In this document: piece after piece, positions 34,801 through 45,703 of the stretch
Layout: the number at the start of each line of letters is the position of its first letter
How positions within the stretch are numbered: the first letter of the stretch is position 1
Assembly: GCA_019096065.1 (NCBI GenBank)
Contig: JAGUCH010000001.1
Span: 8,432,001 to 8,496,000, forward strand
From: Paracyclopina nana
Lineage: Eukaryota; Arthropoda; Copepoda; Cyclopoida; Cyclopettidae
DNA: 64,000 nt
Reading direction: 5' to 3'
Translations under genes and position numbers: made by a program
Notes under the pieces: model-generated
Seen by the model: the letters and a program-made list of their open reading frames with translations, nothing else
The model's database searches: none
Told to the model about the DNA's origin: nothing

Positions 34801-37800
34801 TTATAAAACTGTTAAATTGCGTCGCAGAGATCTGGCTGCATTTCTAGGTTGCTTTCTTTGCCAATTTTGCCCATTCTACTTATGAGTTTTTGGCAATGAC
34901 ATTGTAATTCCTGATTTTCCCCTTACTCCCCCAGCAGCAAAGAATAAATTTGCCCCTTTTTGGGCAAGCTAAAACTTGTGTGTGCCTTCTCTCTTTTCTC
35001 TCAAAATGCATGGTGAGTTCTGAGGAAATGAAGTGGATTTTGTTTTGTAGAAACACAGAGTATCCGAGCCAAAGTTCTGAGATGAAAAGCACCTTGGCAA
35101 AGAATGACAAGGAAGAAGAAAAGTATCACTTTGAGGCGAAGCCTTCAGCTAAAACCAGAAGTGATACCTTCAATGCTTCAGCCCAAAGCATAGCAAATAT
35201 CTTATTGGGAACAAGAATACACTAACAATAAGGCTTCTTATTAGTTTTGCATAGACACGACCTATTTAAAAATAGATCACTAAATAGACTGACAATAAGA
35301 ATTAGTCGAAAGACTGAGCCTTATATATGTTTCGATCCAAAGTAAGATGTCAAAAAGTAACAGTAACACCAGGGCAAATCACATTCAAGATAAATTGAAG
35401 TGACAGCTCAATTTCTAGAAGAGATGTATATTCGCCATATAATTATTCTGTAGAAGGCATCGTCAAAGAATTGCACTGAGGAATTGCTGGAACAACTACA
35501 AAGCCTTTGTTCTCTCTCAGCTCAAAATTATTTTCCTTCAGCTTGAGCCAAGTACCATATAATGGCAACACAAAAATGAATTTAACAAGTAACTCACTGC
35601 AAGGAATGGTTCTTAGGGATGTATTTGAATTTGCTACAAAGTGCCATTTGTTTGGAAGCCACAGATATTCCATTAGTTTTCAAACAAAGCCAATTATCTA
35701 GACTGCTAGAGTCTAGTCTCTATTTCAAAGGCTTTCGGTTCTCGCACGCCAGCCATTACAGCAAGATAAATAGTGTCATTGGTCGTAAGCCAGAAAGACT
35801 AGCAATTGACCCGAAATTAGTCAACTAACCAGCTATTCTAACAATATTTCAAAATTGAATAAAGCATGATCAACTATAGGGAAATCAGTCGTTCAACAAT
35901 GGAGCATAGAAGCAGAATTAATAGCAAAATCTTAGGAATGCTTCAAATACCTGCTGTGCCAACAGCAGCACTCACTAAATTAGCCAAAAGTTTTGCAGCA
36001 GGAAGATTGCAGAGATGCAGTTATTTATTGCAAAATTGCATGACTCTCCATGAACAGAAGCGGCAAAAAAGGAGAAAGGGAGATGAAAAACAATACTACC
36101 ATAAAAGGAAAAATGTCATAAAAATATTTCAATGATAATCAGAGGGGCTTTTGAAAGCCATCAAATTACACCCATGGGACTCGTAGTCAAATCCCATTAA
36201 TGCAAAAAAGCAAGATACTAGCCAATTCATAGATGCCAGAAGCACGAACCAAGCTAATTCAGGAAAAATGGTGCTCTCAGCCAGCAAGCCGTGTTCCAAT
36301 TGTATGAAGGCTGTTCCAGCTAAGAAGGTCAAGACATGGCAAAAAAGGGGGAGTTTTTCTTGAGAGACGGGCCATTGTTTTAATTAGCTGTCCAGTTTCC
36401 TCTGGTATCGTTGTGCTTCTACAAAATGTTTGTCAAAACTAAGAGGAATAGCAATAAATGTGCTTTAGTGCAGGCCCTACTCATTTGAGCTCGTTAATTG
36501 ATGACGCGCAAAAGACGCTAGGGAAGTTTAAAAATGAGAACTTTCATGAGTGTTGCCGAACTTACAAGGCCCAAAGTTTGTGAAATGCAAATTTTTTCAA
36601 CAAAGTGTCATAGGGAAAGCCACACGTATCCCTGTGTAATTTGAGCACCTTAGCATGATAGACTTTATAAGGGCGTAAAACGCTCTCAAAACTTTTTAAA
36701 AAGCCTACATAGTTGTATCCCTGTAGTTGACTTACTTACAAAGAGCGGATTCATGCATTTAAAGTAATAGTTTGCAAATGAATTGCATTCTCTGAAGCGT
36801 TGATGATCGTTGATACGTCATTAGGGGGGCATTGTTATAGTAAATGTTTCAGATGTAACCTTTCTCTACATCATGGACTCTAAGATAGCTTATCTTCTGA
36901 CCCTGGAGTTCTCTGCAAGTTGCTCTCAAAGTGGCCCACAAATAGCTTGCCGCTAATAGTACTGTGGCAGCAGTCTAACTCTCTCATAAAATATTTAAAA
37001 AATGTATTGAACATTTATGCTGCAGTCCATAAGACCTAGATGATAAAAAGCAACAATATTTCAAAAGTCATGTCTGGCATCTGCACATTAGCCTCCATTA
37101 GTTTCTCGCTCAGAGATTCGGCATATTTCGTTTGTGCACATTCGCGGATCTGGTCGTGATAATCCCCTAATTGAGCAGATGAACCACTAAAATTGCTAGT
37201 TGGCCAATGTATTGTGCAAAATGAAGGCTTATGAATATTGTCAGTTTTGACATCAGCCCGGTTCCAACAAGGAAAATCAGCATAGTCAGGAGACGTAACT
37301 TGACTTTTTAGCATAGTCAGGTCACAGCTAGCTCGCGCGCTCAGCTCGACCTGACTTAACTGGTTTACCGCACTCCACTATGCTGATATCCCGTGTTGGA
37401 ACCGGGCTATCATTTCCTGCTATGAGCTGAGCTAATGCATATAATGTAGAGTAGGTCAACCAGCTTTGCGCTAAGATAACAAAAATATTTGGCCAATTAT
37501 TCGCGAATAACCTATTGTGAACATTACAAACAAGAGTTGCCTAACTGTATAAGATTGGCTCCTGTTGTTTGCAAATTATATGAATAAATCGCTTTTTTCA
37601 TATATTACATACTTTCATGTACTCATAAAAATTGGTGAATCGGGTTGCTCGGGCTTGCACTCCAATGCAATGATGATAGATCCAGAGATGTATGCAGCCA
37701 TTTTCTCACATATGATGCGAGAAACAACTACAATGCTACATTTGCGAAGAAGCTAGCATTCGTTAAATCCATTAGGGTCCCAACATCTGCAGCATTTATG

Positions 37801-40800
37801 ATGACTCAGCATAAAACAAACTAAAACATCACAAAAATGGATGCTTGATGTGGCCCCTGGGACCTCATTTCAATACCGTCATTTTTAACTTTCTACCACC
37901 TAACCACAGTGGATCAAAAAGCCGATTTCACGCGCACGAGAAATTACGTCAAATCGCAGATTTCCGATTTTAGCACCCATTTTCAGCTTCTAATTTGTAG
38001 GACTTCTAGGCTACCTAAAGAGCACAAATTAGAGTTTATTGACAGATAAAGGTTCAAATTTGGTGAAGAAAACATAATTTTTGGGCAAAAGTTGATTTTG
38101 GCGAATTCAGTAGAACATCAACTTTGCACAATTTGAGCAAAAATTGAATCTCTCATAACTTTTGATTCCAAACGACTCCAATTGAGTGACCAAGTCAGGG
38201 AAGTCAAGCTTATAGCATAAATTGATAATCCACCAGAATTGGCTGCTCTTACTTGCTCTCCCGGGTGCCAGGATGGCATATTTTTAGCTTACCGCTAATA
38301 AGAAAAAGGTGCTACGTTGATTTCGCGACTTTTTCCGTGCGCGTGAAATCGGCAAATAAACCCACGGTGCTAACCTATTTTTTATTAGAGATACTGATAA
38401 GTAATTCGTTTAAGGAGAAAAATAAATAATTTAAAATAGCATGAAAATGTTTATTTTCGACATCTAAAAACAATTGTTCAAGTGAGACTCGCTTAAAGTA
38501 AATCCTTCAGCCCTTTGAAAAGGTTTATTTCACCAACCAGGACAAAAGCTACCTTTATTTTGAGATTTTCCACTTTTCTTTTCCTTCTAAGGTGTTTTGT
38601 TTTCCAAGGCAAAAGTAGTCCCCTTTGGGGGTAGAACTAAAAAAGAGAAGACTTCTTTCATGGTCTTTTGCAAAGCATGCAAAACAGCAGAGCTGCTGCT
38701 CCACATAAAAAAGGGGACAGCTTCTACTATTTCCCATGAGAGGCCAGTTTTCCAGGACTGAGCCACAGTGGATTAAAAAATCACTGCAAGTTTAGGTTGG
38801 CTCCGCCAAAATGGTACATCATAGCTCAAGCACAACACAAAATGAAAAATGAACCAATATGAAAAAGTGCAGAATTATGGATTTTTTCTTCGAATTAGAA
38901 AGGTTGTGTAAGAGCTTTAACGGAGGTTTGCAATGAATGAAGTGTACACTGCACCGCAAGTAGACTTTGATTCACCCAATGCCCCCAGTGTGAATCAAAT
39001 AGAAGAGCTGAGGCTAGAAAAAAATAATCAAAAGGCCACTACTGTAGCCATACTAGCAGCTGTATTTTGTACAGTATTTTCCGTATTGTAATATTGTGGC
39101 ATAAAAAAATGGCAGAAGCACAAAAAACCACACCAAGTAGATCCTGCATAATAGCTTGCTGATAGTAGAATGTTGGCACAGTATTGAAACAAATAGCCAA
39201 AAATGTATCTAAATCACAATACATTTACAGAAAAATGTATCCTCATGTATTTATTGGAAATGGGCTCAAATACCAAAAGTGATTCATGGACCTGAAGGGA
39301 AAAACAAGATATTGCTTTGGGGATAAAAAGCAGCTGTGTTTTATGAAGGAAACACTGAGCACAAGCGATTTGAGACTTTCTACTTACTGTAAAATTTGCC
39401 GATAGTGCATGCTCAATTTTGGACAAATCCTCTTGAGGGATGCATAAAAAAGTTCCAATAGTCTGGGATTTGCATTCCTAATTATAGGAAAAATGGAAGG
39501 GACGCTTTTATTTTCCTTCAAAAGCTAGTCTCGTATCTTTATTCAAAGAAAGATCGACCGAGCTGTGATAACTTGGTCGACGGGAGATCTTTTTGTCTTC
39601 TTGTTAGCGACAATGAAGAGAGTTGCTCTACGACGAGCCGAACGCTGGGATAAAACTTATTCTCAAAAGTACGCAAGTTCATTGCTATAGAGGAATTAGT
39701 CAAGGAAAACTGAACTTATTTGCATTGCACCATTGCTCAAGGTTACCTCATGGCAAAAGAAACCACAATTGAAAATCAATGCAAATTTCGTTGCTTTATG
39801 CCCGGAATGTAATAAGCATATCAATTAGAAATTATATTTTTTATCCACATGCTAAACAATTGAGAGTGCACCCAAGAGTATTGTTGGCCAAAAGCCTTTT
39901 TTGTATGATGGTTAAGGGAGGAACAAGTTATGGGACCATCTGTGAGCTCCCGCTCCCCTTTGATTGTGGAAAGCGAAAATGAAAGCATTATTCTCTAATG
40001 GAATATTCACAGCAGCAGCAAAGATGTTATAGCTGCAATGTTTCCTTTCCCTAGCACAGAAAAACTGGCATATATTCTAATTCTCAACTATAACTTTTTA
40101 GGCTGCAAGAGATTCTTCATCAAGGCACAAATTCTCCAATATTTTGCCTTGGAAGCCATATTTTATGCTTGAATGCAAAAATATGGGAGAATGAGTATGC
40201 ACTGCAGATTTTTTCAAGAAAGATCAGTTTCATCTGCATGAAAAAATGTCTCGCTTATAAAAGAAGCCTTGAAAATAGCCTCATGAAATTATCTAGGGCG
40301 ACGCAACAACTCGATGCCAGGGCTGATCGAGTTGGTCTTTCTGGAAACAGAAATGATTTGTGGCCTGGGTGAGCAAAATGGAGCTTCCTACAAATATCTC
40401 CGCCACAGCTTTAAAGTGTGCTGGTTGCCAGCTTAACCTAGCTGAAAATCTATTAAAATTGATATAGCTGTGGCGATTAATTGCCTTGGGCAGGCTCTGA
40501 AGAACATGCTTACAGTCTTTAAACAGAAAAATTACGAATAAAATCTGAGCCCAGCGCGCTGAGAAAAAGTGGCAACAAGAAAAAACATCTTGAAGGGGGC
40601 ATCATCAAAATGGAGGACTGTAGCTGTAAGAAACAAGAAGATATGTAATAGAGATTCCTTGTTGTATGGGACCATGTAGAGGAGAAAAAATGGGTCCTAA
40701 AGAAAATCGCGTAATTTTGCACATTGCAAAAAATTGCTAGCCTAGCACAGGACATCATTTTTTTAGTAGATTGCAAAGAAGATTCACAACAATTTTTCAA

Positions 40801-43800
40801 CAGTGGAAAAAGAGAAAAGTGTTCTTCCCCATTTTGGCAAGCTTTTTAAGGCTTTTTCCCAAAAGCATATAGCTACTTGGGACCAAGTTTACTAAAAAAC
40901 GAAATACAAAAAGCAGCCATTTTGAAGCCTTGCAACGCTAGATGCTACTAAAGTATTGATAACATCGCACTAGATAACCAAATGTTCATTCTAGCTGAGC
41001 ACAAATTTGAGGTCGACTTTAAGAGCCCATTGAAACAAATTGAAAATCGGCCTCCTTTTCAGCAATAGTACTTTGTTCCAGCAGCATACAAAATTGCCAG
41101 GGAGCCATAAAATGCATTATTCTAGGTCATCGAAATTGTCAAGTGAATTCTATGCAAAGAACATGGAACAGAAGAAAGTCATGCCATGAAAAGAATGCTT
41201 TTCTCTTCCACACACCAACTGAGGAAAATGGCAATTGATTTTAAATCCCTGCTTTGAAAGGAGGATTTTCACCCCATACACGGTCAGCATTCAATTCAAC
41301 TTCCAACACTTTATCCACTTTTACAGCAGCAACAACAAGTCCAATTTTCATTCGAATGCGCACCAATACACATTTGCAAGCGAAGCTTTTGAAGGCATTA
41401 GGAGGTACCCAGGTACACTGTGAGTATTATCAGATTTTTCTTTGCGAATTATCTGAAAGGACCTGAGAAAAAATGCATTGAGAGCCATAAAAACCGATTG
41501 GTCTCTTTGATGAATGAGCATTGGCAGAGCGTTTTGATTCCCATGTGATTCTAATTGGCAAAAAGTTAGGCATATATCTGGAAAAAGAGCAGTAGCTGAG
41601 TTGGAAAGTTTTTTGGCTCAGGCTCTCTATTGAGGACAGACGGTATAGAAGATCATGGCACCACAACAAAAGTGGTTAAGCACCGCAAAAAGCAAGTGTG
41701 AAGAGAGGAAAAGTTTTATCTTTGGGTGGTCTGCAATAATTAATGGCTCGATTTGCGCAAGACAGCAAAAAATAGGTACCAATTCATTTACTTCAAGTTA
41801 CTCACTAAAAGGAGACAAATTGGGGGGACAAAAGTTGCAACAACTACTATTCCTCCTCAAGAGACCTTGCCAAAAAGGCATGCCATTTAACCAGCTTTAA
41901 AAAGCCCACAACTTTCCACAAAAGATTATTCATCTGGACATTATTTCACTTTCCTATTTGAAAACAAAGGCTGTTTTAAGTCTAAATAGGATAGTCATCT
42001 CGAACGAAAATGTTTCTCTCACAAATGCTTGCTCTGCAGCTGCATCTTTGAGGCTACTAAAATTACAAGTACACTATTTTAGATTGCTCACAACCAACTT
42101 TCTTTTTATGGCTTCTTTCCCTACAAGCTTTTTGCTAATGTTTGTCTACAAAATGGCAAATGTTTGAGCTTAGAAATCGATAAATTATAGCAACAAATGG
42201 GTAGCTGAAAGGCTGGGGTCAATAGGTGAGCTTTCAAGTTTCATGCTTGAAAACATCAATAGTCTCAAAACAAAGGGGAGGAGTTGAACACGTTCAATTC
42301 AGTGGCTTGTTCCCAACAAACGCGAAAACCAATCATTTTTTTTCAGTCCCACCACATGTTTACATTTGGTTCCAATTTTGATGCACAACGATCTATTCAT
42401 CCTACTTTAGCCTGGTCTTGTCATCAATAAAATATATGTACATGGGCCAGAATGCTCGCGAGCCCCTGGAGTGTTTACACATGAACAATCTCAATTTGAA
42501 GCAAACAAACAAAATTGATGAATTGTTGTCTTACCTTGCTTTTGTAGTTGTTGGAGAGCTGTTTGGGGCACAAAAATGTTCAAATACAAGCAGTCCTCGC
42601 TTTGTCGCAAAAGCTGGCTTCGAATCAGCTGCAAGAAGCGTAGTCGAGGTTTAGGCATTCCTTGAAGAAGTTCCGCAACGACTGACTCGTTTGCAGGCAA
42701 AACATCTGGCAACACTTGAGGGCAAACCGGGCCGGGCGTGAGGGCCTGCATAATGCCCTCCCAGGGCGTGGGGGCACGCGTGGGCTCCCACCTGAAATGG
42801 TACACGATTGAATCAACTTTGGCTCACTTTTAAAGCTTTTCAGTCAGCCCTCGTCTCGCCCCGCTATTTTCGATGACCTGCAAGCCGCGCGGTGCAAGTT
42901 GCCATACTAAACGAAGTTGAGTAGGGACTGCAGGTACGTAACGCAGGCTGACCTGAGTCGAGCTGAGCTATCGAGCGAGAGCGAGATAGATTGGCTTAAG
43001 AATATTCGAATCAAATTAATGTCCTAGTCTTGGACCTGGTCATTAATTTAGATATCAATAGAACCGATTTGAATTTGAATGGAAGTTTGTCATAAACTTA
43101 TCGTCGAAAAAAATTAGCATAGAACGTAAAAGTAGGATGGCATTGCCTCAGTATGTGGGTTACTTACTTACTCTATCTTCTGCTCTGCTCTCCTTAAGCC
43201 ACATACATTTAGACGGTCTTGATAATTATCGAATTTTCTTGCTACTCGCGTAAGCGCGCTCTCTTTCGTCTTTGCTGCGGCTAAGCCTGCGTTGCGATTA
43301 CTCAATTACTGTGCATTTGGTAAAATTCCAAATCACTTACTTGTTACCGCTACAAGTACCATTTCTAGATGAGAGATGCCTTGTCAACCACAGATTGAAC
43401 TTTGTTTGCTTTGAACATCTCAGAGACTTTAAAGATAAAGCAGCCACTTTTGGAGAAGAAAAATTGTGCCAGCATGCACAGGCAAAAATTGACAACTTTG
43501 ACGTTTGCTGACTTCAAAGTTTGCCTTAATTGAACTTTTTAAATGGTAAAACCTTAAAATTAAAAGAAATAAACTCTCTTTGCCAATTCAAGTGAGGACG
43601 TTTTTATGCATGAATCGTCAGCTTGGTTGATGGGGAACATTTTCCCTTAAATAGCTTGCCTAATTAATGTAGGCCGCAGCCTTGAAAATGTATGGCGTAT
43701 ACTGTAATACGAGCATTGAAAAATATCACAACTACATCAGAAGTACGTACAGCTGCAGGTCTATTAGGGCTAAACATGAGACCCAAAATGTGTTCTTCGT

Positions 43801-45703
43801 ATAAATTCTGGCTGTGGCCAGAAAGGGGACAAATCCCACTCATAAAACGTAGCCTTTTTTGACTTAATCTGAGCAGTTTTATGATAAAAATAGCTATACT
43901 TTACTAAATAATGAACAATTGCATCTCTCTCACCAATCCATTTAGGGCCTGTTCACCTGCTTATTATGGCCGTTATTTTGGCAAAATATTGGAGAGAAAT
44001 ACTGAGAAACTGAGGATTTTAATATTGGTGTAGGATGGCTTTTGGTACCAATAGACCGATTCCGAAGTCAAAATCTGAAAAATGATTTTACAAATACCAG
44101 ATATTTGCAAATTTCATCATAATATCGCGCGTTATTTTGCTGATAATAATGCAAGTGAGCAGGGCCTTAATGAAAAAGTAAGTGTGCATTTTCTTTTTTT
44201 TTTAAAGTTCCTTAGAAATCTAGTTTAATCTGCCCCAGTCCATGTCTCATAGAAAATGATGATAAATTGGGTTTCTGCATCACTTCTTAGCTGAATGAAG
44301 TAGCGTTTCCATTGAATCACGGAGCAATTTGTACGGCAAGTCTATCCATTTTGCTGCAGCAAAAATGAGCAAGCAAGAAGCACTCTCGTATTAACTACGA
44401 CAGCGCGTACGAAAAAAAGCATCGTCTCTCTAATTTCTTCCATAGTCTCTCAATAAGAATCTTCAGCAATTTTCCTGAGTAAAATAGCACGGCAATGCAA
44501 CCTTGACATGATATAACGCAAGGTTTACTATATGGTATGTATAGTGCGTATATTTTGTTATATCAGATTACTGCCATAGACACTCGTATCCATTTGGTGA
44601 GTGATCGTTGTAAAAAGCTGTCAACAAGAAGGGTGTTGTTGTTGTTACTCGCTATCGTGGCAAAGAGGTAGGTGGGCATATACTCATTGAGATATGTTGT
44701 AACAATGGCTGAGCCATGCACGTATATTGCCCCAAATACTTTCTCGTACAAAATAAAAACTTTGTTATGGTTACGAACTATGTATGAGTGAAAATATATT
44801 GATACGAAGCTCTTGATTACGTGAGATGTACTCAATTGCATTAGTGCAATCAAATTGCATTGGGACTTATCCTGTCTGACCTCTTAGAGGCCTTGAGCCT
44901 AATTGCGAGTAATTTGCATACGAACAGAGCACGGAAATTATGCCAAAAAGAAGGAAGGGGCCTTAAGACTTTCCCATGTGCTAATAGGGATTTGGACCTT
45001 CTAAAGTGAAAGCCGGATCTCTGATGATAAGGTTACACTCGTACCACTCAATATTCAGGCCCACCTAAACACAAAGGGGCAAAAATTCGCGAAGAGCGAA
45101 AAACCACAAGCGTGATAATTGATTTTGTCCCAGACTCATGATCAAGGGCTGATTACATTCAGAGGCCAATTGAAAAGTAAACCGCTTTCAAAAGCATTCA
45201 CCCCGATGTGGGATTAATACTTTCCATAGGAGATCTTTTGCAGACACACACAAAAAGTTGGAGAAAGGGGAAAAAGAAAAGATCCACTATACTTGAGATG
45301 GAGGTGTCAAAAGAGGCATCATTGCATTGAAATCTGGCAAGAATATCAAGCTCCTTTTTTCTCGTATGGCCTTTGGCAGAAGTGCTGATAGAGCAAAAAA
45401 AATACCACTTTTCGTACTGAAGGCGTCTGCCTTTTATAGTAATTTTATCAGAAAGAATAAAACCGATTATGCTGTTGATGCCTACCTATTTGATCCAACA
45501 GGGGGCGTGGCATAGGGAATGCCCTTGAACACATGCACGGCTTGCAGCCTTTTGTTGCCCGACTCGCCATCTAGCGTCAACACTCTGCCTTGCACTTGCC
45601 CATACTTGGTTCTAATCACAGGCGTTCGTGGCAAATTGTCCTGGCTAGATTTCACGAATGAAACTATGCTAATAATGATAAAAAGTGAGCCAGCAAATTT
45701 CAT
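22805..45703 (-). CDS. Nlg: Neuroligin, postsynaptic adhesion protein
   Basis: Type I membrane protein with a cholinesterase-like ectodomain that binds neurexin. Ten exons: 45703-45486, 42791-42535, 32587-32429, 31372-31172, 29407-29110, 25573-25351, 25247-25116, 24797-24545, 24485-24229 and 23521-22805, all phase-consistent (about 882-904 residues). Signal peptide at 1-19. [13 protein letters not shown] opens the esterase fold, followed by [22 protein letters not shown] and the nucleophile elbow GHGTG (about 259-263), with Gly where esterases have Ser. Later come [11 protein letters not shown] and [12 protein letters not shown]. The last exon has the single membrane span ([20 protein letters not shown]) and a cytoplasmic tail with arthropod-type divergence. 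The last exon may contain a 66-nt intron (23106-23171). No class I PDZ ligand is visible at the C-terminus (ends ASILR). Intron 2 hosts an opsin gene. Confidence 0.92.
25614..26493 (-). mobile_element. Hairpin/TIR element with tRNA-like unit (copy B), in neuroligin intron
   Basis: Inverted copy of 15202-16184, located in neuroligin intron 5 (between the exons ending at 29110 and starting at 25573), only about 40 bp from the exon. Shared features: right terminus GACAAAAATG, tRNA-like unit with GTTCGAATCC and a T-run, GCAAACGAG and hairpin block. The hairpin loop here carries an extra nested stem (GATCACTCGTGGCTTCGCCAC) absent from copy A. Confidence 0.8.
26494..29109. other. Remainder of neuroligin intron 5
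   Basis: 2.6 kb of AT-rich intron. Several short minus frames were examined and show no splice-supported or recognisable coding. Confidence 0.35.
29408..31171. other. Neuroligin intron 4
   Basis: 1.76 kb with nothing recognised. Confidence 0.35.
31373..32428. other. Neuroligin intron 3
   Basis: 1.06 kb with no gene or clear repeat seen. Confidence 0.35.
32775..32782 (+). promoter_or_regulatory. TATA box of the nested opsin gene
   Basis: TATAAAAG lies 141 bp upstream of the opsin start codon and only 188 bp from neuroligin exon 3 on the other strand. The spacing leaves about 110 bp for a 5' UTR. Confidence 0.6.
32916..34631 (+). CDS. Arthropod visual opsin (Gq-type rhodopsin)
   Basis: Light-sensing GPCR binding retinal through a Schiff base, expected in rhabdomeric photoreceptors. 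Six exons: 32916-33065, 33124-33261, 33320-33470, 33579-33973, 34252-34401 and 34461-34631, giving 384 residues with matching phases. TM1 begins at [23 protein letters not shown] at 160-162 within [11 protein letters not shown]. Disulfide Cys at about 136. TM5 and the long third loop end with [21 protein letters not shown], typical of arthropod Gq opsins. The retinal-binding Lys in [17 protein letters not shown] is residue 335. HPKYREAL follows TM7. Complete gene, entirely inside neuroligin intron 2 and antisense to it. Its exons are more GC-rich than the surrounding intron. Spectral class was not assigned. Confidence 0.95.
33525..33570 (+). promoter_or_regulatory. Duplicated CAGCTG/forkhead-like motif in opsin intron 3
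   Basis: GTCAGCTGTTTGTTTA occurs twice (33525-33540 and 33555-33570), with a weaker variant GTCAGCTGTTTTC at 33478. It combines an E-box CAGCTG with TGTTTA, a forkhead-type core. The second copy ends 8 nt before exon 4, so it could also serve splicing. Confidence 0.45.
34425..34441 (+). promoter_or_regulatory. Third copy of the opsin intron motif (intron 5)
   Basis: TGTCAGCTGTTTGTTTA, identical to the intron 3 copy at 33554-33570, lies 19 bp upstream of exon 6. Confidence 0.45.
34943..34948 (+). terminator. Polyadenylation signal AATAAA of opsin
   Basis: AATAAA 312 nt after the opsin stop codon. No earlier signal was seen. Confidence 0.5.
34949..37254. other. Neuroligin intron 2 downstream of opsin
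   Basis: No gene or obvious repeat. Several short open frames lack splice or similarity support. Confidence 0.35.
37255..37407. mobile_element. 153-bp MITE
   Basis: Ends AGCCCGGTTCCAACA and the exact complement TGTTGGAACCGGGCT. The inner TIR continues imperfectly (AAGGAAAATCAGCATAGT against ACGGGATATCAGCATAGT). Flanked by ATC on both sides. A related rearranged copy is at 2855-2975. No coding capacity. Confidence 0.75.
37905..38369. mobile_element. 465-bp Transib-like non-autonomous transposon
   Basis: Left end CACAGTGGATCAAAAA, right end (complement) CACCGTGGGTTTATTT, both followed by the identical 18-mer GCCGATTTCACGCGCACG. Flanked by the direct repeat CTAAC (37900-37904 and 38370-38374), a 5-bp target duplication. 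CAC-type termini plus a 5-bp duplication fit Transib. No transposase is encoded, and the superfamily is an inference from ends and duplication only. Confidence 0.7.
38375..42534. other. Neuroligin intron 2, distal part
   Basis: About 4.2 kb, AT-rich. Apart from a possible solo transposon end (CACAGTGGATTAAAAA at 38764) nothing was recognised. Confidence 0.35.
42792..45485. other. Neuroligin intron 1
   Basis: 2.7 kb containing the short Harbinger-like MITE. No exon or RNA gene seen. Confidence 0.4.
43945..44166. mobile_element. Harbinger-like MITE, short copy (222 bp)
   Basis: Terminal inverted repeats GGGCCTGTTCACCTGC and its near complement, flanked by TTA on both sides (43942-43944 and 44167-44169). 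Its left half matches the right end of the 7339-9393 element and its right half matches that element's left end, joined near 44025. It is therefore either the basic form or an internal-deletion derivative. Confidence 0.85.
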
